Origin: CAYFVU01 sp964346645
Lineage (GTDB): Bacteria > Spirochaetota > Spirochaetia > DSM-16054 > Sediminispirochaetaceae
Direction: 5' to 3'
Assembly: GCA_964346645.1 (NCBI GenBank)
Contig: CAYFVU010000008.1
Coordinates: 4,014-68,013 of the forward strand
DNA length: 64,000 nt
The stretch's first letter is position 1; each line of letters starts with the position of its first letter. The notes below the pieces were generated by a model, which saw nothing but the letters and a program-made list of their open reading frames with translations, did no database searches and was not told where the DNA came from. Shown here piece by piece: positions 51,008 to 60,478 of this stretch. A program made the position numbers and the translations under genes.

Positions 51008-51814
51008 ATGGAACTGTTCAAGGATGTCTGGTTTGTTCGGGAGATAGTACGCCCGGTTCTCGATATCGCGATCCTCTCCATACTCTTTTATCAGCTCTAC
51101 AAGCTCCTCATCCAGACAAGGGCAGTACAGCTGATAAAAGGCGCCATGATTCTCGTTTTTCTCTATGCAGTCGCCTTCTTCCTGAAACTCGAGACCCTCC
51201 TCTGGATCATGAACGGACTGGCGACGGTAATCGTCATTATCATCGCCATTGTCTTCCAACCGGAGCTACGGACCATCTTCAGCAGGATTGGACGGGGAGA
51301 GTGGTTCAGGCTCAGCTCGCGCGCCAATCCAGAGCAGATCGAAACGGTGATAAGCGCCATGGAGGTGCTCGGCAGCCGCAAGCGCGGGGCGCTCATCGTC
51401 TTTCCCCGCCAGGTCGGTGTGAAGAACCTCATCGACAACGGTACCCGTTTGAATGCCGAGCTCTCCTCTAGCCTGCTCATCACCATCTTCGGACACGACA
51501 CCCCGCTGCACGACGGTGCGGTGGTGGTGCAGTCCGGCCGCCTCGTTGCCGCAGGCTGTTTTCTTCCGCTGAGTGAACAGGTAGACATCCGGAGGAGTTT
51601 CGGCACCAGGCACCGTGCGGCTCTGGGTACCGCGGAGGACACGGACGCAGTCATACTCGTCCTCTCTGAGGAGACCGGTGCGCTCTCCCTTGCCTACGAC
51701 GCAAACCTCTACTACGATCTCTCCTCGAGGGAGATAGAGCGCACCCTCAAGAATCTGCTCGGTATCTCCGGAGAATCCGCGGAAGAGCGGGAGGATATTG
51801 CGGATGAACATTAA
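51008..51814 (+). CDS. cdaA: Diadenylate cyclase (c-di-AMP synthase)
   Basis: 268 aa. Three N-terminal membrane helices (about 15-80), then the DisA_N/DAC domain with GVKNLIDNGTRLNAELSS, the catalytic LHDGAVVV (DGA) and FGTRHRAALG (RHR). It condenses two ATP into cyclic di-AMP, which controls osmolyte and potassium homeostasis and cell-wall physiology. The start is 3 nt after the glycosidase gene, and the end overlaps cdaR by 11 bp, the standard cdaA-cdaR pairing. Confidence 0.95.
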   Translation: MELFKDVWFVREIVRPVLDIAILSILFYQLYKLLIQTRAVQLIKGAMILVFLYAVAFFLKLETLLWIMNGLATVIVIIIAIVFQPELRTIFSRIGRGEWFRLSSRANPEQIETVISAMEVLGSRKRGALIVFPRQVGVKNLIDNGTRLNAELSSSLLITIFGHDTPLHDGAVVVQSGRLVAAGCFLPLSEQVDIRRSFGTRHRAALGTAEDTDAVILVLSEETGALSLAYDANLYYDLSSREIERTLKNLLGISGESAEEREDIADEH

Positions 51815-52775
51815 TCGGCTCCTCGAACGGCTTTCCCACAACTGGCCGGTGAAGATCCTCTCGGTTACCGTGGCGATCCTCATCTTCCTCTTTCATCGCA
51901 TGGCGATGATGGAGGAGCGCTTCTTCAGCATTCCTCTGGACGTACAGGTAAACGAGCAGTTTATTCCCGCAGAGGAATACCCCGGCTCGGTTCGGGTGAC
52001 CCTCCGGGGGCGCGGCGACCAAATAAATCTCGTGCTCGAGGAAGACATCGGTGCCTACGTAGATTTTACCGGCTACTCGGAGGAAGGCCGTTATACCGAA
52101 CCCGTACGGCTGCAGAAGGAGGGGACGGTGCATCAGATGGAACCGCTCGAGCTCCATGTCGAGCCGAGGACTCTGACCCTCAGAATCGAGAAGAAGCTCT
52201 CGAAGAGTGTGGAGATCGAACCGTCCATTGTGGGATACCCTGCAAAGGGCTATGAGCTTGCTCAGTACTTTCTTACCCCTTCTTCCGTTGAGGTCGAGGG
52301 AGTGGAGAACCGTCTCCGAGAGGTAGAGCAGGTCGAGACGGAAAACATAGACGTGACCGGCAGGAGGGAGGACTTTACCGTTCGGGTGAGGTTGAAGGCG
52401 CCGACGAGATTCGCAAAGTTTCCCGGAGGAGACACCGTCGAATTCTTCGGCATGATCCAGGTAAAGACTATCCTGCAGACGGTGGAGAATGTCGATCTCA
52501 TCGCCATCGACCTCGAAAGCCGCTTCGAAGTTCAAGGGCTGCCCGGCACGAACAGCCTCAAGGTCCAGGGAAAGCAGCCGGTGCTCGAGCAGCACAACTC
52601 CGAGGACTACCGCCTCACCTTCGATTGCTCGGATATCGATGAGCCGGGCACCTACCAGCTTCCCGTGAGCCCGGACGTGCCGCAGGATGTACTGGTGCTC
52701 AGCTATCAGCCGCGGAACATAACGGTGCGGGTCACCGGACCTTCTTCCGGAGAGGAGGGAGGGAGCGAACAATGA
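51804..52775 (+). CDS. cdaR: YbbR-domain regulator of diadenylate cyclase
   Basis: 323 aa from the ATG at 51804 with GGGAGGATATTG upstream. A single N-terminal membrane helix (VKILSVTVAILIFLFHRM) is followed by YbbR-type beta repeats (about 45-120, 125-200 and 210-315), e.g. GSVRVTLRGRGDQIN and VEIEPSIVGYPAKGYEL. In Firmicutes this protein binds CdaA in the membrane and modulates it. Overlapping frames with cdaA and acpS imply equal expression. Confidence 0.9.
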   Translation: MNINRLLERLSHNWPVKILSVTVAILIFLFHRMAMMEERFFSIPLDVQVNEQFIPAEEYPGSVRVTLRGRGDQINLVLEEDIGAYVDFTGYSEEGRYTEPVRLQKEGTVHQMEPLELHVEPRTLTLRIEKKLSKSVEIEPSIVGYPAKGYELAQYFLTPSSVEVEGVENRLREVEQVETENIDVTGRREDFTVRVRLKAPTRFAKFPGGDTVEFFGMIQVKTILQTVENVDLIAIDLESRFEVQGLPGTNSLKVQGKQPVLEQHNSEDYRLTFDCSDIDEPGTYQLPVSPDVPQDVLVLSYQPRNITVRVTGPSSGEEGGSEQ

Positions 52776-53155
52776 TACTCGGCATAGGAGTGGACATCGT
52801 CAACGTAGAGAGAATGCGCCACTGGTGGGACAATCCGAGGCTCCTCCACCGCTTCTTTCACCGCGAAGAGATCGACTCGGTGCTCGAGAGAAAGAGTGCT
52901 TCCATTCTCTCTCTTGCGGCCCGTTTCGCCGCGAAGGAGGCATACGGGAAGGCCCTCGGCACCGGCATGCGCGACTTGGTGTTGAAGGATATACAGGTCT
53001 TCAACTCCCACAACGGCAAACCAGAGATGAGGGTTCACGGTTCCGCTCTCGAGGCTCTGAAGGATATGGGAGGAAAGCGGATACACCTGTCGATGACCCA
53101 TGAACAGGAGGCGGCGGTAGCAATGGTGGTGATAGAGGGAGACGAGAATGTCTGA
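52772..53155 (+). CDS. acpS: Holo-[acyl-carrier-protein] synthase
   Basis: 127 aa. MILGIGVDIVNVERM with the Mg-binding Asp and AARFAAKEAYGKALGTG (F-A-x-K-E-A) are the AcpS signatures, and HLSMTHEQEAAVAMVV follows. It transfers 4-phosphopantetheine from CoA to apo-ACP. ATGA overlap with cdaR and an 8-bp overlap with the next gene. Confidence 0.94.
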   Translation: MILGIGVDIVNVERMRHWWDNPRLLHRFFHREEIDSVLERKSASILSLAARFAAKEAYGKALGTGMRDLVLKDIQVFNSHNGKPEMRVHGSALEALKDMGGKRIHLSMTHEQEAAVAMVVIEGDENV

Positions 53156-53990
53156 TACCATTACCTTTTTCGGAAAGGACGAGCTGCAGTGCCCCGTCTG
53201 CGGAGCCACGTTTTACCGGGAAAACCTCCGTACGGGGAGAGGCCGCCTGATCGCGGGAGACCTGACTCCCGAGATGAGGAGAATATACGAGCCGACGGAG
53301 AAGTACGGCGAGGTCTATCCCCTCGTCTATCCCATCGATGTCTGCCCCGAATGCCGATATGCCGCCTTTCCGAGCGATTTTGCCGAGATTACCGATGAGA
53401 GTGTACGCAAGCTCACCGAAGGCATGGAGAAGCGCAAGAGCAGTCTCGATCGAATCTTTCCCGAGCTCGACTTCCGGAGTTCGAGAGGGCTCGAGGAGGG
53501 GATTGCATCGTACCACTATGCGATTCTGAGCATGGAACACTTTCCTCTAAAGTTGAGCCCGACGGTAAAACGAGGAATCTGCGCCCTCAGGGCAGCGTGG
53601 CTCCTCGGGGATCTACAGCCGAAGAGGCCCGGCGAGAATTTCGACTATATGCGGGAGATCTACTACCACAAGGCGTGGTTCTTCTACATGTTGGCAGTCG
53701 AGTACGAGGAGAACGGAAAAGAGGGAATCATAGAGGCAGGGCATTTAGGTCCGGATACCGATCAGAACTACGGATACGACGGAGTCCTCTATCTCTCCGC
53801 CTATCTCGAGTTCCATTACGGCCCGAAGGACGATGGCGAGCGAAGGGCAAAGTCGCTGCAGAGAGCGAAAACCACGGTGGGAAGACTCTTCGGTCACGGT
53901 AAGGCCTCAAAGAGTAAGCCCTCTACACTCCTCGAGCGGGCGAGGGATCTCCACTCGGAGATCAATAGAAATCTGAAGGAGATGGAGTAG
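53148..53990 (+). CDS. DUF2225 zinc-ribbon/TPR-like protein
   Basis: 280 aa. Two cysteine pairs, LQCPVCGATF (about residue 15) and DVCPECRYAAF (about 64), probably bind a metal. Between them GRLIAGDLTPEMRRIYEPTE and beyond them a helical region (ASYHYAILSMEHF, GICALRAAWLLGDL, AWFFYMLAVEYEENG) match DUF2225, a family common in spirochaetes and Clostridia with no known function. It sits between acpS and truA in tight coupling. Confidence 0.85.
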   Translation: MSDTITFFGKDELQCPVCGATFYRENLRTGRGRLIAGDLTPEMRRIYEPTEKYGEVYPLVYPIDVCPECRYAAFPSDFAEITDESVRKLTEGMEKRKSSLDRIFPELDFRSSRGLEEGIASYHYAILSMEHFPLKLSPTVKRGICALRAAWLLGDLQPKRPGENFDYMREIYYHKAWFFYMLAVEYEENGKEGIIEAGHLGPDTDQNYGYDGVLYLSAYLEFHYGPKDDGERRAKSLQRAKTTVGRLFGHGKASKSKPSTLLERARDLHSEINRNLKEME

Positions 53991-53994
53991 CTTC

Positions 53995-54750
53995 GTGAGG
54001 CGAATTGCACTGCGAGTCGCCTATGACGGTACCGAGTTCGCCGGATGGCAGGTGCAGCGTGATGAGAGGACGGTACAGGGAGTGATAGAAGCATCCCTCG
54101 CGGAGGTATGCAAAAAGGGGATCAACGTCGTCGCCTCCGGACGCACCGATTCGGGGGTTCACGCCCGAGGCCAGGTCTGCCACTTCGATGCGGGCGAATC
54201 GGGACCGCCCGGAGAGAGGTTTTCGCAGGCGCTCAACAGGTTGTTGCCGCCGGATGTAAGGGTCACCGCCAGTGCTGCCGTCGATACAGAGTTCCATGCA
54301 CGCTACCGGGCGATAATGCGCGAGTACCGCTACTACCTTCTCGAGGGGAGGTGCTCGGATCCCTTTCAGCGCCCCTACTGCTACCTGAGGGCCTCACTCC
54401 CCTCGCTCGAGCAACTCAACCGCTTTGCCGCGCCGTTGGTGGGGTCCCACGACTATACCTCCTTTGCCGCAGAGAAGGATGAGAACGAGAGCAAGTGTAG
54501 GACCGTTACCTCCTGCGCCTTCTTTCCCGAAGGTTCGTACACGGTCTTCCGCATCCTCGGCCACTCCTTCTTGTGGAAGATGGTGAGGACGATAGTCGGA
54601 ACCATACTCGAGTTGGGCGAGGGCGGGGGATCTCCCCCGGACCTCGAGAGAATACTAGACGCACGAGACAGGAAGAGTGCCGGCGCGACAGCGCCGTCGA
54701 GAGGGCTCTTCCTCCACAGGGTGTACTACGATGAAAAACCATTTTCGTGA
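53995..54750 (+). CDS. truA: tRNA pseudouridine(38-40) synthase
   Basis: 251 aa from a GTG at 53995. RIALRVAYDGTEFAGWQVQ, the catalytic Asp in VASGRTDSGVHARGQ, and FHARYRAIMREYRYYL, HDYTSFAAEKD and FLWKMVRTIVGTILELG are TruA signatures. It isomerises uridines 38-40 in the anticodon stem of several tRNAs. Its last 20 bp overlap the uracil-DNA glycosylase gene. Confidence 0.95.
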   Translation: MRRIALRVAYDGTEFAGWQVQRDERTVQGVIEASLAEVCKKGINVVASGRTDSGVHARGQVCHFDAGESGPPGERFSQALNRLLPPDVRVTASAAVDTEFHARYRAIMREYRYYLLEGRCSDPFQRPYCYLRASLPSLEQLNRFAAPLVGSHDYTSFAAEKDENESKCRTVTSCAFFPEGSYTVFRILGHSFLWKMVRTIVGTILELGEGGGSPPDLERILDARDRKSAGATAPSRGLFLHRVYYDEKPFS

Positions 54751-55519
54751 ATATCTGGACATTCTCAACCTCGCACGGGACTACCTGCAGGACGGCTGGA
54801 AGCGGGAGTACGACGATCCCGAGCCCGTGCACAGTCCCGATTCAGGGGGCTCGCTCCGGAACCCGGCCCGGAGCCGTGCAGAAGCCCAATCCCGGAATTA
54901 CGCAGCGTCCCTATCCGGTGATGGGGACGGACGTGATGTGGGGCCGAAGACCGAAGATCCCGCGGCGCAGCTGGCGGCGATTGCCCGGCAGGTATCGAGT
55001 TGCACCCACTGCAGGCTTTCGGAGACCAGAACTCATGCGGTTCCCGGAGAAGGGGTAGCCTCTCCAAAGGTGATGATCATAGGCGAGGCGCCCGGCGGGC
55101 AGGAGGATGCTTCGGGCAGACCATTCGTGGGCCGGGCGGGACGCTATCTGGACAAGTGGATGGAGGCGATAGGACTCTCGAGGGATAGAGACCTCTTTAT
55201 CGGTAACATCATCAAGTGCCGGCCGCCGGAGAATCGGGACCCCCTCCTCGACGAGCAAGAGGCCTGTCTGCCATATCTCGAACGCCAGGTCGATCTCATC
55301 CGGCCCTATGCGATCCTCACGGTGGGAAGAATCGCCACTCACATCCTCACCGGCGCCGAAGAGGGCATCGGAAGACTACGTGGAAGGACCTACTCGTACC
55401 GCGGCATCCCACTCATTCCCACCTATCACCCGAGCGGGGTGTTGAGGAACCCGCAGTTCAGAAAGCCTGTATGGGAGGACCTGAAGAAGTTGAAACGACT
55501 CATCGATGGTGGGGAGTAG
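54731..55519 (+). CDS. Uracil-DNA glycosylase, family 4/5 (Fe-S)
   Basis: 262 aa from the ATG at 54731. CTHCRLSETRTHAVPGEG provides two of the four [4Fe-4S] Cys ligands; IIGEAPGGQEDASGRPFVGRAG is the active-site motif of family 4 enzymes; GNIIKCRPPENRDP and EACLPYLERQ give the remaining ligands; and PTYHPSGVLR has the conserved His. It removes uracil from DNA to start base excision repair. An unconserved linker of about 60 residues (rich in Asp, Pro, Ser) precedes the domain. Stop overlaps the priA start by one base. Confidence 0.92.
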   Translation: MKNHFREYLDILNLARDYLQDGWKREYDDPEPVHSPDSGGSLRNPARSRAEAQSRNYAASLSGDGDGRDVGPKTEDPAAQLAAIARQVSSCTHCRLSETRTHAVPGEGVASPKVMIIGEAPGGQEDASGRPFVGRAGRYLDKWMEAIGLSRDRDLFIGNIIKCRPPENRDPLLDEQEACLPYLERQVDLIRPYAILTVGRIATHILTGAEEGIGRLRGRTYSYRGIPLIPTYHPSGVLRNPQFRKPVWEDLKKLKRLIDGGE

Positions 55520-57528
55520 TGCAGGAGCGCATTTTTCTCGAGGTAGCATTCAACCTGCCGCTTCAGGGGACCTTCACCTACCTGCCTCCGGAATCCTCGG
55601 AAAAGGCTGAGGAGAAAAACGAGGGGAGAGAAGAGCCGGTCGGCTCGAACTCGCTGCGCTCCGGCATTCGGGTAACCGCCCCTTTCGGCGGAAGAAAGCT
55701 GACCGGCTTCGTTGTGGAAGTCCACACGAAGCCGCCCGAAGGGGATTTTACCGTGCGGCGGGTGGAACGGCTGGTGGATGATGAGCCGATCTTCGGAGAG
55801 CGGGAGATCGAGCTCGCCCGATGGGTTGCCGGCATGTACTTCTGCAGTATAGGAGAGGCGCTATCGGTGATCCTTCCCGGCGGCAGACGAGTATCGGAGG
55901 CTCCCTCGCTGCCCGTCGAAGAGGAAGTATCGGAGGGACCGAAGGAGCTCTCCCCCCATCAACGGGAGGCTCTCCGGATCCTCATTGATGCAAAAGGCGG
56001 CAGATTTTACCTCTACGGCGTTACCGGTTCTGGGAAGACGGAGGTATTCCTGCAAGCAGCCGAAGAGACCATACGGAATGGACAGTCGGTCATCTATCTC
56101 GTGCCGGAGATCAGTCTGACCCACCAGCTCATTCGTGTGGTACAGGCTCGGTTCTCTGGTAAGGTTGCCCTTTGGCACAGCAGGCTCACCCCGAGTCAGA
56201 AACTCGGCGAGTGGAGGAGAATACGCAGCGGCGAGGCGAGACTCCTGGTAGGGGCCCGGAGCGCAGTCTTCGCGCCGGTGCATGAGCTGGGGCTGGTAGT
56301 CATAGACGAGGAGCATGAGTCTTCCTACAAATCCGGGCAAACACCCAGGTACCATGCGCGGCAGATCGCGATGAAGCGCTGTAACGATGCCGGCGCCACC
56401 CTGGTAATGGGCAGCGCCACCCCATCGGTCGAAGCATTTCATCTGATGCGGGAAGGAAGGATTACCCGTTTGGAGCTGCCGGAGAGAATCGCAGGGGGCA
56501 AACTCCCCGAAATCGAGGTCGTCCCCTTAGAGGGGAAGAGCTCGGCCATCAGTGATCGGCTCGCCGAGGAGATCGAGCATACCCACAGCCGAGGAGGCCA
56601 GACGATTCTCTTTCTCAATCGGCGCGGCTTCAGCTACTTCTTCCACTGCCGATCCTGCGGATACGAGATGAAGTGCAGACACTGTTCGGTGAGCCTCACC
56701 TACCACAAGTCGAGCGGTAAAATGGTCTGTCACTACTGCGGCTACAGCAGGGATCCGGTGCAGGTCTGTCCCGAATGCGGGTCCCTCGACGTCGGCTATT
56801 CGGGATTCGGCACCGAGAGAATAGAGGAGGAGGTGGCAAGGCGCTTTCCGAAGCTGCGTACCGCCCGCATAGACACCGACTCGGTTCGCAAGAAGGGAGC
56901 GCTGGAGAAGACCCTCTCGGAGTTCCGCGAGGGCTCCATCGACATCCTCCTCGGTACGCAGATGGTGGCAAAGGGCTTGAACTTTCCAAAGGTGAAGCTG
57001 GTGGGTATCGTGCTCGCCGACAGCAGCCTCAACGTGCCCGATTTCCGAGCGCCCGAGCGCACCTTCTCTCTCATCGTGCAGGTATCGGGAAGGGCCGGCA
57101 GGTACAGCGATGACGGGAAGGTGATCATCCAGACCTTCAAACCCCGCATACCGGCGATAGCCGATGCCGCTGCAGGGGATCTCGAGAAGTACTACAGCGA
57201 TGAGCTGCTCATGCGGAAGGAGCTCGGCTTTCCTCCGTTCTACAGGCTATTCAGAATTGTTTTTCGGGGCAGAGATCCGCGAAAGGTGGAGGGACGTGCG
57301 GAGAAAGCCGCGGCGGCACTACGCGAGTTCGGAGTAGAGGAGACGGAAATTCTCGGGCCCGCCTCCTGTCCGATCGAAGTCATCGCACGCAACTACCGCC
57401 GACACATCATCATCCGCACGCTCCGCTACGGCGAGGTACACAGGATGCTGCGCCGATGGGCGCAGCAGGAGAACGGATCGAGCGGAACCTACCGGGAGAT
57501 AGATCCCGATCCGGTGAGTCTGCTGTAG
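55519..57528 (+). CDS. priA: Primosomal replication-restart helicase
   Basis: 669 aa from a GTG at 55519 that shares one base with the preceding stop (TAGTG). An N-terminal 3'BD domain (VAFNLPLQGTFTYLPP, GIRVTAPFGGRKLTGFVVE) is followed by the helicase core with Walker A YGVTGSGKTEVFLQA, the VVIDEEHESSYKSG box, the zinc-binding inserts CRSCGYEMKCRHC and CHYCG...CPECGS (eight Cys), and motif VI VSGRAGRYSDDG. It restarts stalled replication forks. Last gene of the cls-to-priA series. Confidence 0.95.
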   Translation: MQERIFLEVAFNLPLQGTFTYLPPESSEKAEEKNEGREEPVGSNSLRSGIRVTAPFGGRKLTGFVVEVHTKPPEGDFTVRRVERLVDDEPIFGEREIELARWVAGMYFCSIGEALSVILPGGRRVSEAPSLPVEEEVSEGPKELSPHQREALRILIDAKGGRFYLYGVTGSGKTEVFLQAAEETIRNGQSVIYLVPEISLTHQLIRVVQARFSGKVALWHSRLTPSQKLGEWRRIRSGEARLLVGARSAVFAPVHELGLVVIDEEHESSYKSGQTPRYHARQIAMKRCNDAGATLVMGSATPSVEAFHLMREGRITRLELPERIAGGKLPEIEVVPLEGKSSAISDRLAEEIEHTHSRGGQTILFLNRRGFSYFFHCRSCGYEMKCRHCSVSLTYHKSSGKMVCHYCGYSRDPVQVCPECGSLDVGYSGFGTERIEEEVARRFPKLRTARIDTDSVRKKGALEKTLSEFREGSIDILLGTQMVAKGLNFPKVKLVGIVLADSSLNVPDFRAPERTFSLIVQVSGRAGRYSDDGKVIIQTFKPRIPAIADAAAGDLEKYYSDELLMRKELGFPPFYRLFRIVFRGRDPRKVEGRAEKAAAALREFGVEETEILGPASCPIEVIARNYRRHIIIRTLRYGEVHRMLRRWAQQENGSSGTYREIDPDPVSLL

Positions 57529-57572
57529 CTTCGGCCGGGTAGAGGAATCCCGGCAGCACGATTGCGCAACCG

Positions 57573-57590
57573 CGAGGCTCGGAAGCCTCG
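57573..57590. terminator. Possible bidirectional stem-loop between priA and ahcY
   Basis: CGAGGCT (57573-57579), CGGA loop, AGCCTCG (57584-57590), about 45 nt after the priA stop and between convergent genes. No U-run, so terminator function is uncertain. Confidence 0.35.
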
Positions 57591-57674
57591 GTCTTCCAGA
57601 GGGTATTGGCTATCTTCCTGTCACCATGGCCCTCGATATTGAATGTTTTTCCGGGTTACATAACACCTCTCCCC

Positions 57675-58925
57675 CTATACTCGCCAACTCGCCATGTACT
57701 CCTTCTGCTCCTCCGTCAAACTGTCTATCCGCAGCCCGAGAGAGGCGAGTTTCTTCTTCGCCACTTCACGGTCGATTTTCTCTGGAACAGGGTAGACACG
57801 TCTCTCCAGGTCTCTGTGGTCGATGAGATGCAGGAGAGAGGAGACCTGCAGCGAGAAGGTCATGTCCATGATCTCGGCGGGGTGCCCATCACCGGCTGCG
57901 AGGTTGACCAATCTCCCGTCGGCGAGCAGATATATCTGTCTGCCGTCCTTCATGACGTAGCTGCGGATATTGTTTCTCACCTCCCGGATTTCATGCGCGA
58001 GCTCTTCGAGACCGGGCTTGCTGACCTCTACGTCGAAGTGTCCCGCATTTGCCAGAATCGCCCCGTCTTTCATCTTCTCGATGTGCTCTCTGCGTATTAC
58101 CTCGTTGCAGCCCGTGACGGTTACGAAGAAATCGCCGGTTTCGGCTGCCTTTTCCATGGGAAGAACTTCGAATCCGTCCATCCAGGCCTCGGCCGCCTTT
58201 ATCGGGTCTATCTCGCAGACTGTGACCTTCGCTCCGAGCCCCTTTGCCCTCATCGCGATGCCCTTCCCGCACCAACCGTAGCCGATGACTACCGCCCTCT
58301 TTCCGGCGACCACGAGGTTCGTGGTTCTCATAATACCGTCCCACGTAGACTGGCCTGTGCCGTAGCGGTTGTCGAAGAGATATTTACAGTAGGCGTCGTT
58401 CACCGCAACCATCGGAAAGCGCAGCTCCCCGGCGGCCTCGAGGGATCGCAGCCGGTGAATGCCGGTGGTCGTCTCCTCGGCACCCCCGATGATTCGTGGG
58501 GTAAGATCGGTTCTGGCGGTGTGCAGCCGTTCGACGAGGTCTCCGCCGTCGTCTATGACGAGATCCGGCTCGATATCGAGCACCTTGTCGAGAAAGGAGA
58601 TGTACTCCTCCTTCGTGGCTCCGTACCAGCTGTGCACCTCCACTCCCATGGTAGCGAGTCCGGAAGCGACATCGTCTTGTGTGGAGAGCGGATTGCTGCC
58701 GCAGATGGCAACGCGGGCCCCGAGCTCGTGAATCACCTTTGCCATGTAGGCGGTCTTTGCCTCGAGGTGCAGGGATATTGCCACCTTCAATCCCGCAAAG
58801 GGCTGTGCCTCTTTTCTCTCCCTCAGGATCTCGTTGAGAATATCCATATGGGTCTGTACCCACTCTATCTTTCTGCGTCCCTCATCGGAAAGAGAAGGAT
58901 CGCGCAGGGTCGATTTTTCGCTCAT
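57675..58925 (-). CDS. ahcY: S-adenosylhomocysteine hydrolase
   Basis: 416 aa from the ATG at 58925 with AGGAGGAAGTC upstream. ISLHLEAKTAYMAKVIHELG, GSNPLSTQDDVASGL, IGGAEETTTGIHRL, VNDAYCKYLFDNRYGTGQST and the NAD-binding VIGYGWCGKGIAMRAKGLGA are SAHH signatures. It splits S-adenosylhomocysteine to adenosine and homocysteine, relieving product inhibition of the several methylases here. The short form without the 40-residue insert of eukaryotic-type enzymes. Divergent from def. Confidence 0.95.
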   Translation of the reverse strand: MSEKSTLRDPSLSDEGRRKIEWVQTHMDILNEILRERKEAQPFAGLKVAISLHLEAKTAYMAKVIHELGARVAICGSNPLSTQDDVASGLATMGVEVHSWYGATKEEYISFLDKVLDIEPDLVIDDGGDLVERLHTARTDLTPRIIGGAEETTTGIHRLRSLEAAGELRFPMVAVNDAYCKYLFDNRYGTGQSTWDGIMRTTNLVVAGKRAVVIGYGWCGKGIAMRAKGLGAKVTVCEIDPIKAAEAWMDGFEVLPMEKAAETGDFFVTVTGCNEVIRREHIEKMKDGAILANAGHFDVEVSKPGLEELAHEIREVRNNIRSYVMKDGRQIYLLADGRLVNLAAGDGHPAEIMDMTFSLQVSSLLHLIDHRDLERRVYPVPEKIDREVAKKKLASLGLRIDSLTEEQKEYMASWRV

Positions 58926-59004
58926 GACTTCCTCCTTATATTGTTTCAACTATCAGGTATAGCACATCACTCACCTCCCGGTGAAGAGGATGTTGACCTG
59001 CGAA

Positions 59005-59033
59005 TTGACGGTGGAAGAGGTTTTTAGTAGTAT
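59005..59033 (+). promoter_or_regulatory. Promoter immediately before def
   Basis: TTGACG (59005-59010) and TAGTAT (59028-59033) with a 17-nt spacer. The -10 box ends 6 nt before the def ATG (59040), so transcription would start at or near the start codon and give a leaderless mRNA. Confidence 0.5.
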
Positions 59034-59039
59034 ATATTC

Positions 59040-59519
59040 ATGATGGAGATATATACACTCGGAGCAGATGTTCTGAGAAAAGAGTGCTCATTTGTCGAGG
59101 AGGTCGACGAGACTATTGCCGTGCTCAGTCGGCATATGGTCGAGACCATGTACGAGGACGACGGCGTGGGTCTCGCGGCTCCGCAGGTGGGCGAGGATAA
59201 ACAGATCTTTGTGTGTCACGCTCGGGGAGATAAGGCGCGGGTGTTCATAAACCCGCAGATAATATTTACCTCACAGGAGTTGGCGACCTACGAGGAGGGG
59301 TGCCTGAGTGTGCCCGGCGTGTATGCCGATGTGTCCCGGCCCGCATCGATAACCGTGCAGGCCCTCAACGAGAGGGGAAGACCCTTCAAATTAGATGCGG
59401 AGGGAATGCTCGCACGGGTCATTCAACACGAGATGGATCATCTCAAGGGCGTCCTCTTTATCGATCACCTCGCTGAAAAAGAGCGGCAGAAACTGCTCAA
59501 GGTCTACAGCAGGGACTGA
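59040..59519 (+). CDS. def: Peptide deformylase
   Basis: 159 aa (ATG at 59040; a second ATG follows at 59043). All three metal-site motifs are present: DGVGLAAPQVG, EEGCLSVPGV (Cys ligand) and QHEMDHLKGVLF (HExxH-type). It removes the formyl group from nascent proteins. No Shine-Dalgarno is evident; see the promoter just upstream. The stop overlaps the fmt start (TGATG), and Def reverses the formylation installed by Fmt, so the pairing is functional. Confidence 0.95.
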   Translation: MMEIYTLGADVLRKECSFVEEVDETIAVLSRHMVETMYEDDGVGLAAPQVGEDKQIFVCHARGDKARVFINPQIIFTSQELATYEEGCLSVPGVYADVSRPASITVQALNERGRPFKLDAEGMLARVIQHEMDHLKGVLFIDHLAEKERQKLLKVYSRD

Positions 59520-60478
59520 TGAGGGTACTGTTTGCAGGCACCCCCGATATAGCCGTGCCCAGCCTCGCACGCGTGCACGAGAACTTCGAGATAGTGGGTG
59601 TGCTTACCTCACCCGACACAACGAAAGGGCGAGGGCAAAGGCTCGCCTACAATCCCGTGAAAGAAAAGGCTCTCGAGCTCGGCTTGCCTGTACTCCAGCC
59701 TACGCGGCTGCGTCGCGAGGCGAGGGAGGAGATTGCCCCCTTGGGAGCAGACCTGCTCGTCGTGTATGCATACGGACGCATCTTCGGCCCGAAATTTCTC
59801 TCCCTCTTTCCCAGGGGAGCCGTCAACGTGCATCCCTCACTTCTTCCCAAGTATCGGGGCAGCGCGCCGATTACCGCCCCTATTCTGAACGGAGAGGTGG
59901 AGACCGGCGTCTCGATTCAGACCGTCGAGCTCGAAGTCGACTCAGGGGACATTCTCGGGAGGAGAGTTATCCCCCTCGACGGCACGGAGACAAGTGCATC
60001 CCTCTCAGAGAGAATGGCCATCGAAGGATCGGAGTTGCTTGTTGAGGTACTCGAAAACATAAACGCAGGAACGGAAGCTCCTGAACCCCAAAACGAGCAG
60101 GAGGTGACATTCTGCAGGCGTTTGAGCAAACGTGACGGAGAGATCCTCTGGACCCTCCCCGCAGAGATGATCGAACGGATGGTGAGGGCCTTCATCCCAT
60201 GGCCGAAGGCCTACACCTATTGGAGTGGAAAGCGCCTGAGTATCCTCGAGAGCCACGTAGTCTCTGCGAGCGTAAATGGCGATGCTGTCCCCGGCGCAGT
60301 AACAGGTATGGACAGAGAAGCAGGTATGGACAGAGAAGAGGGAATTTTGGTACAAACGGGAAGAGGTATGCTCGGAATTACCGAACTGCAACTGGAGGGA
60401 AAAAAGGCTCTGCACTGGGAGCAGTTTCTCAACGGTAACCGCGATTTTCTCCATGTACGCCTCGGAGACAACGAATGA
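59519..60478 (+). CDS. fmt: Methionyl-tRNA formyltransferase
   Basis: 319 aa. RVLFAGTPDIAVPSLARV, TSPDTTKGRGQRLAYNPV, NVHPSLLPKYRGSAPI (the formyl-THF-binding S-L-L-P-x-x-R-G) and SIQTVELEVDSGDIL identify Fmt. A C-terminal OB-like tRNA-binding domain follows, containing a short direct repeat (GMDREAGMDREEG). It formylates initiator Met-tRNA with 10-formyl-THF. Overlaps def (TGATG) and the PASTA gene (ATGA). Confidence 0.94.
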   Translation: MRVLFAGTPDIAVPSLARVHENFEIVGVLTSPDTTKGRGQRLAYNPVKEKALELGLPVLQPTRLRREAREEIAPLGADLLVVYAYGRIFGPKFLSLFPRGAVNVHPSLLPKYRGSAPITAPILNGEVETGVSIQTVELEVDSGDILGRRVIPLDGTETSASLSERMAIEGSELLVEVLENINAGTEAPEPQNEQEVTFCRRLSKRDGEILWTLPAEMIERMVRAFIPWPKAYTYWSGKRLSILESHVVSASVNGDAVPGAVTGMDREAGMDREEGILVQTGRGMLGITELQLEGKKALHWEQFLNGNRDFLHVRLGDNE

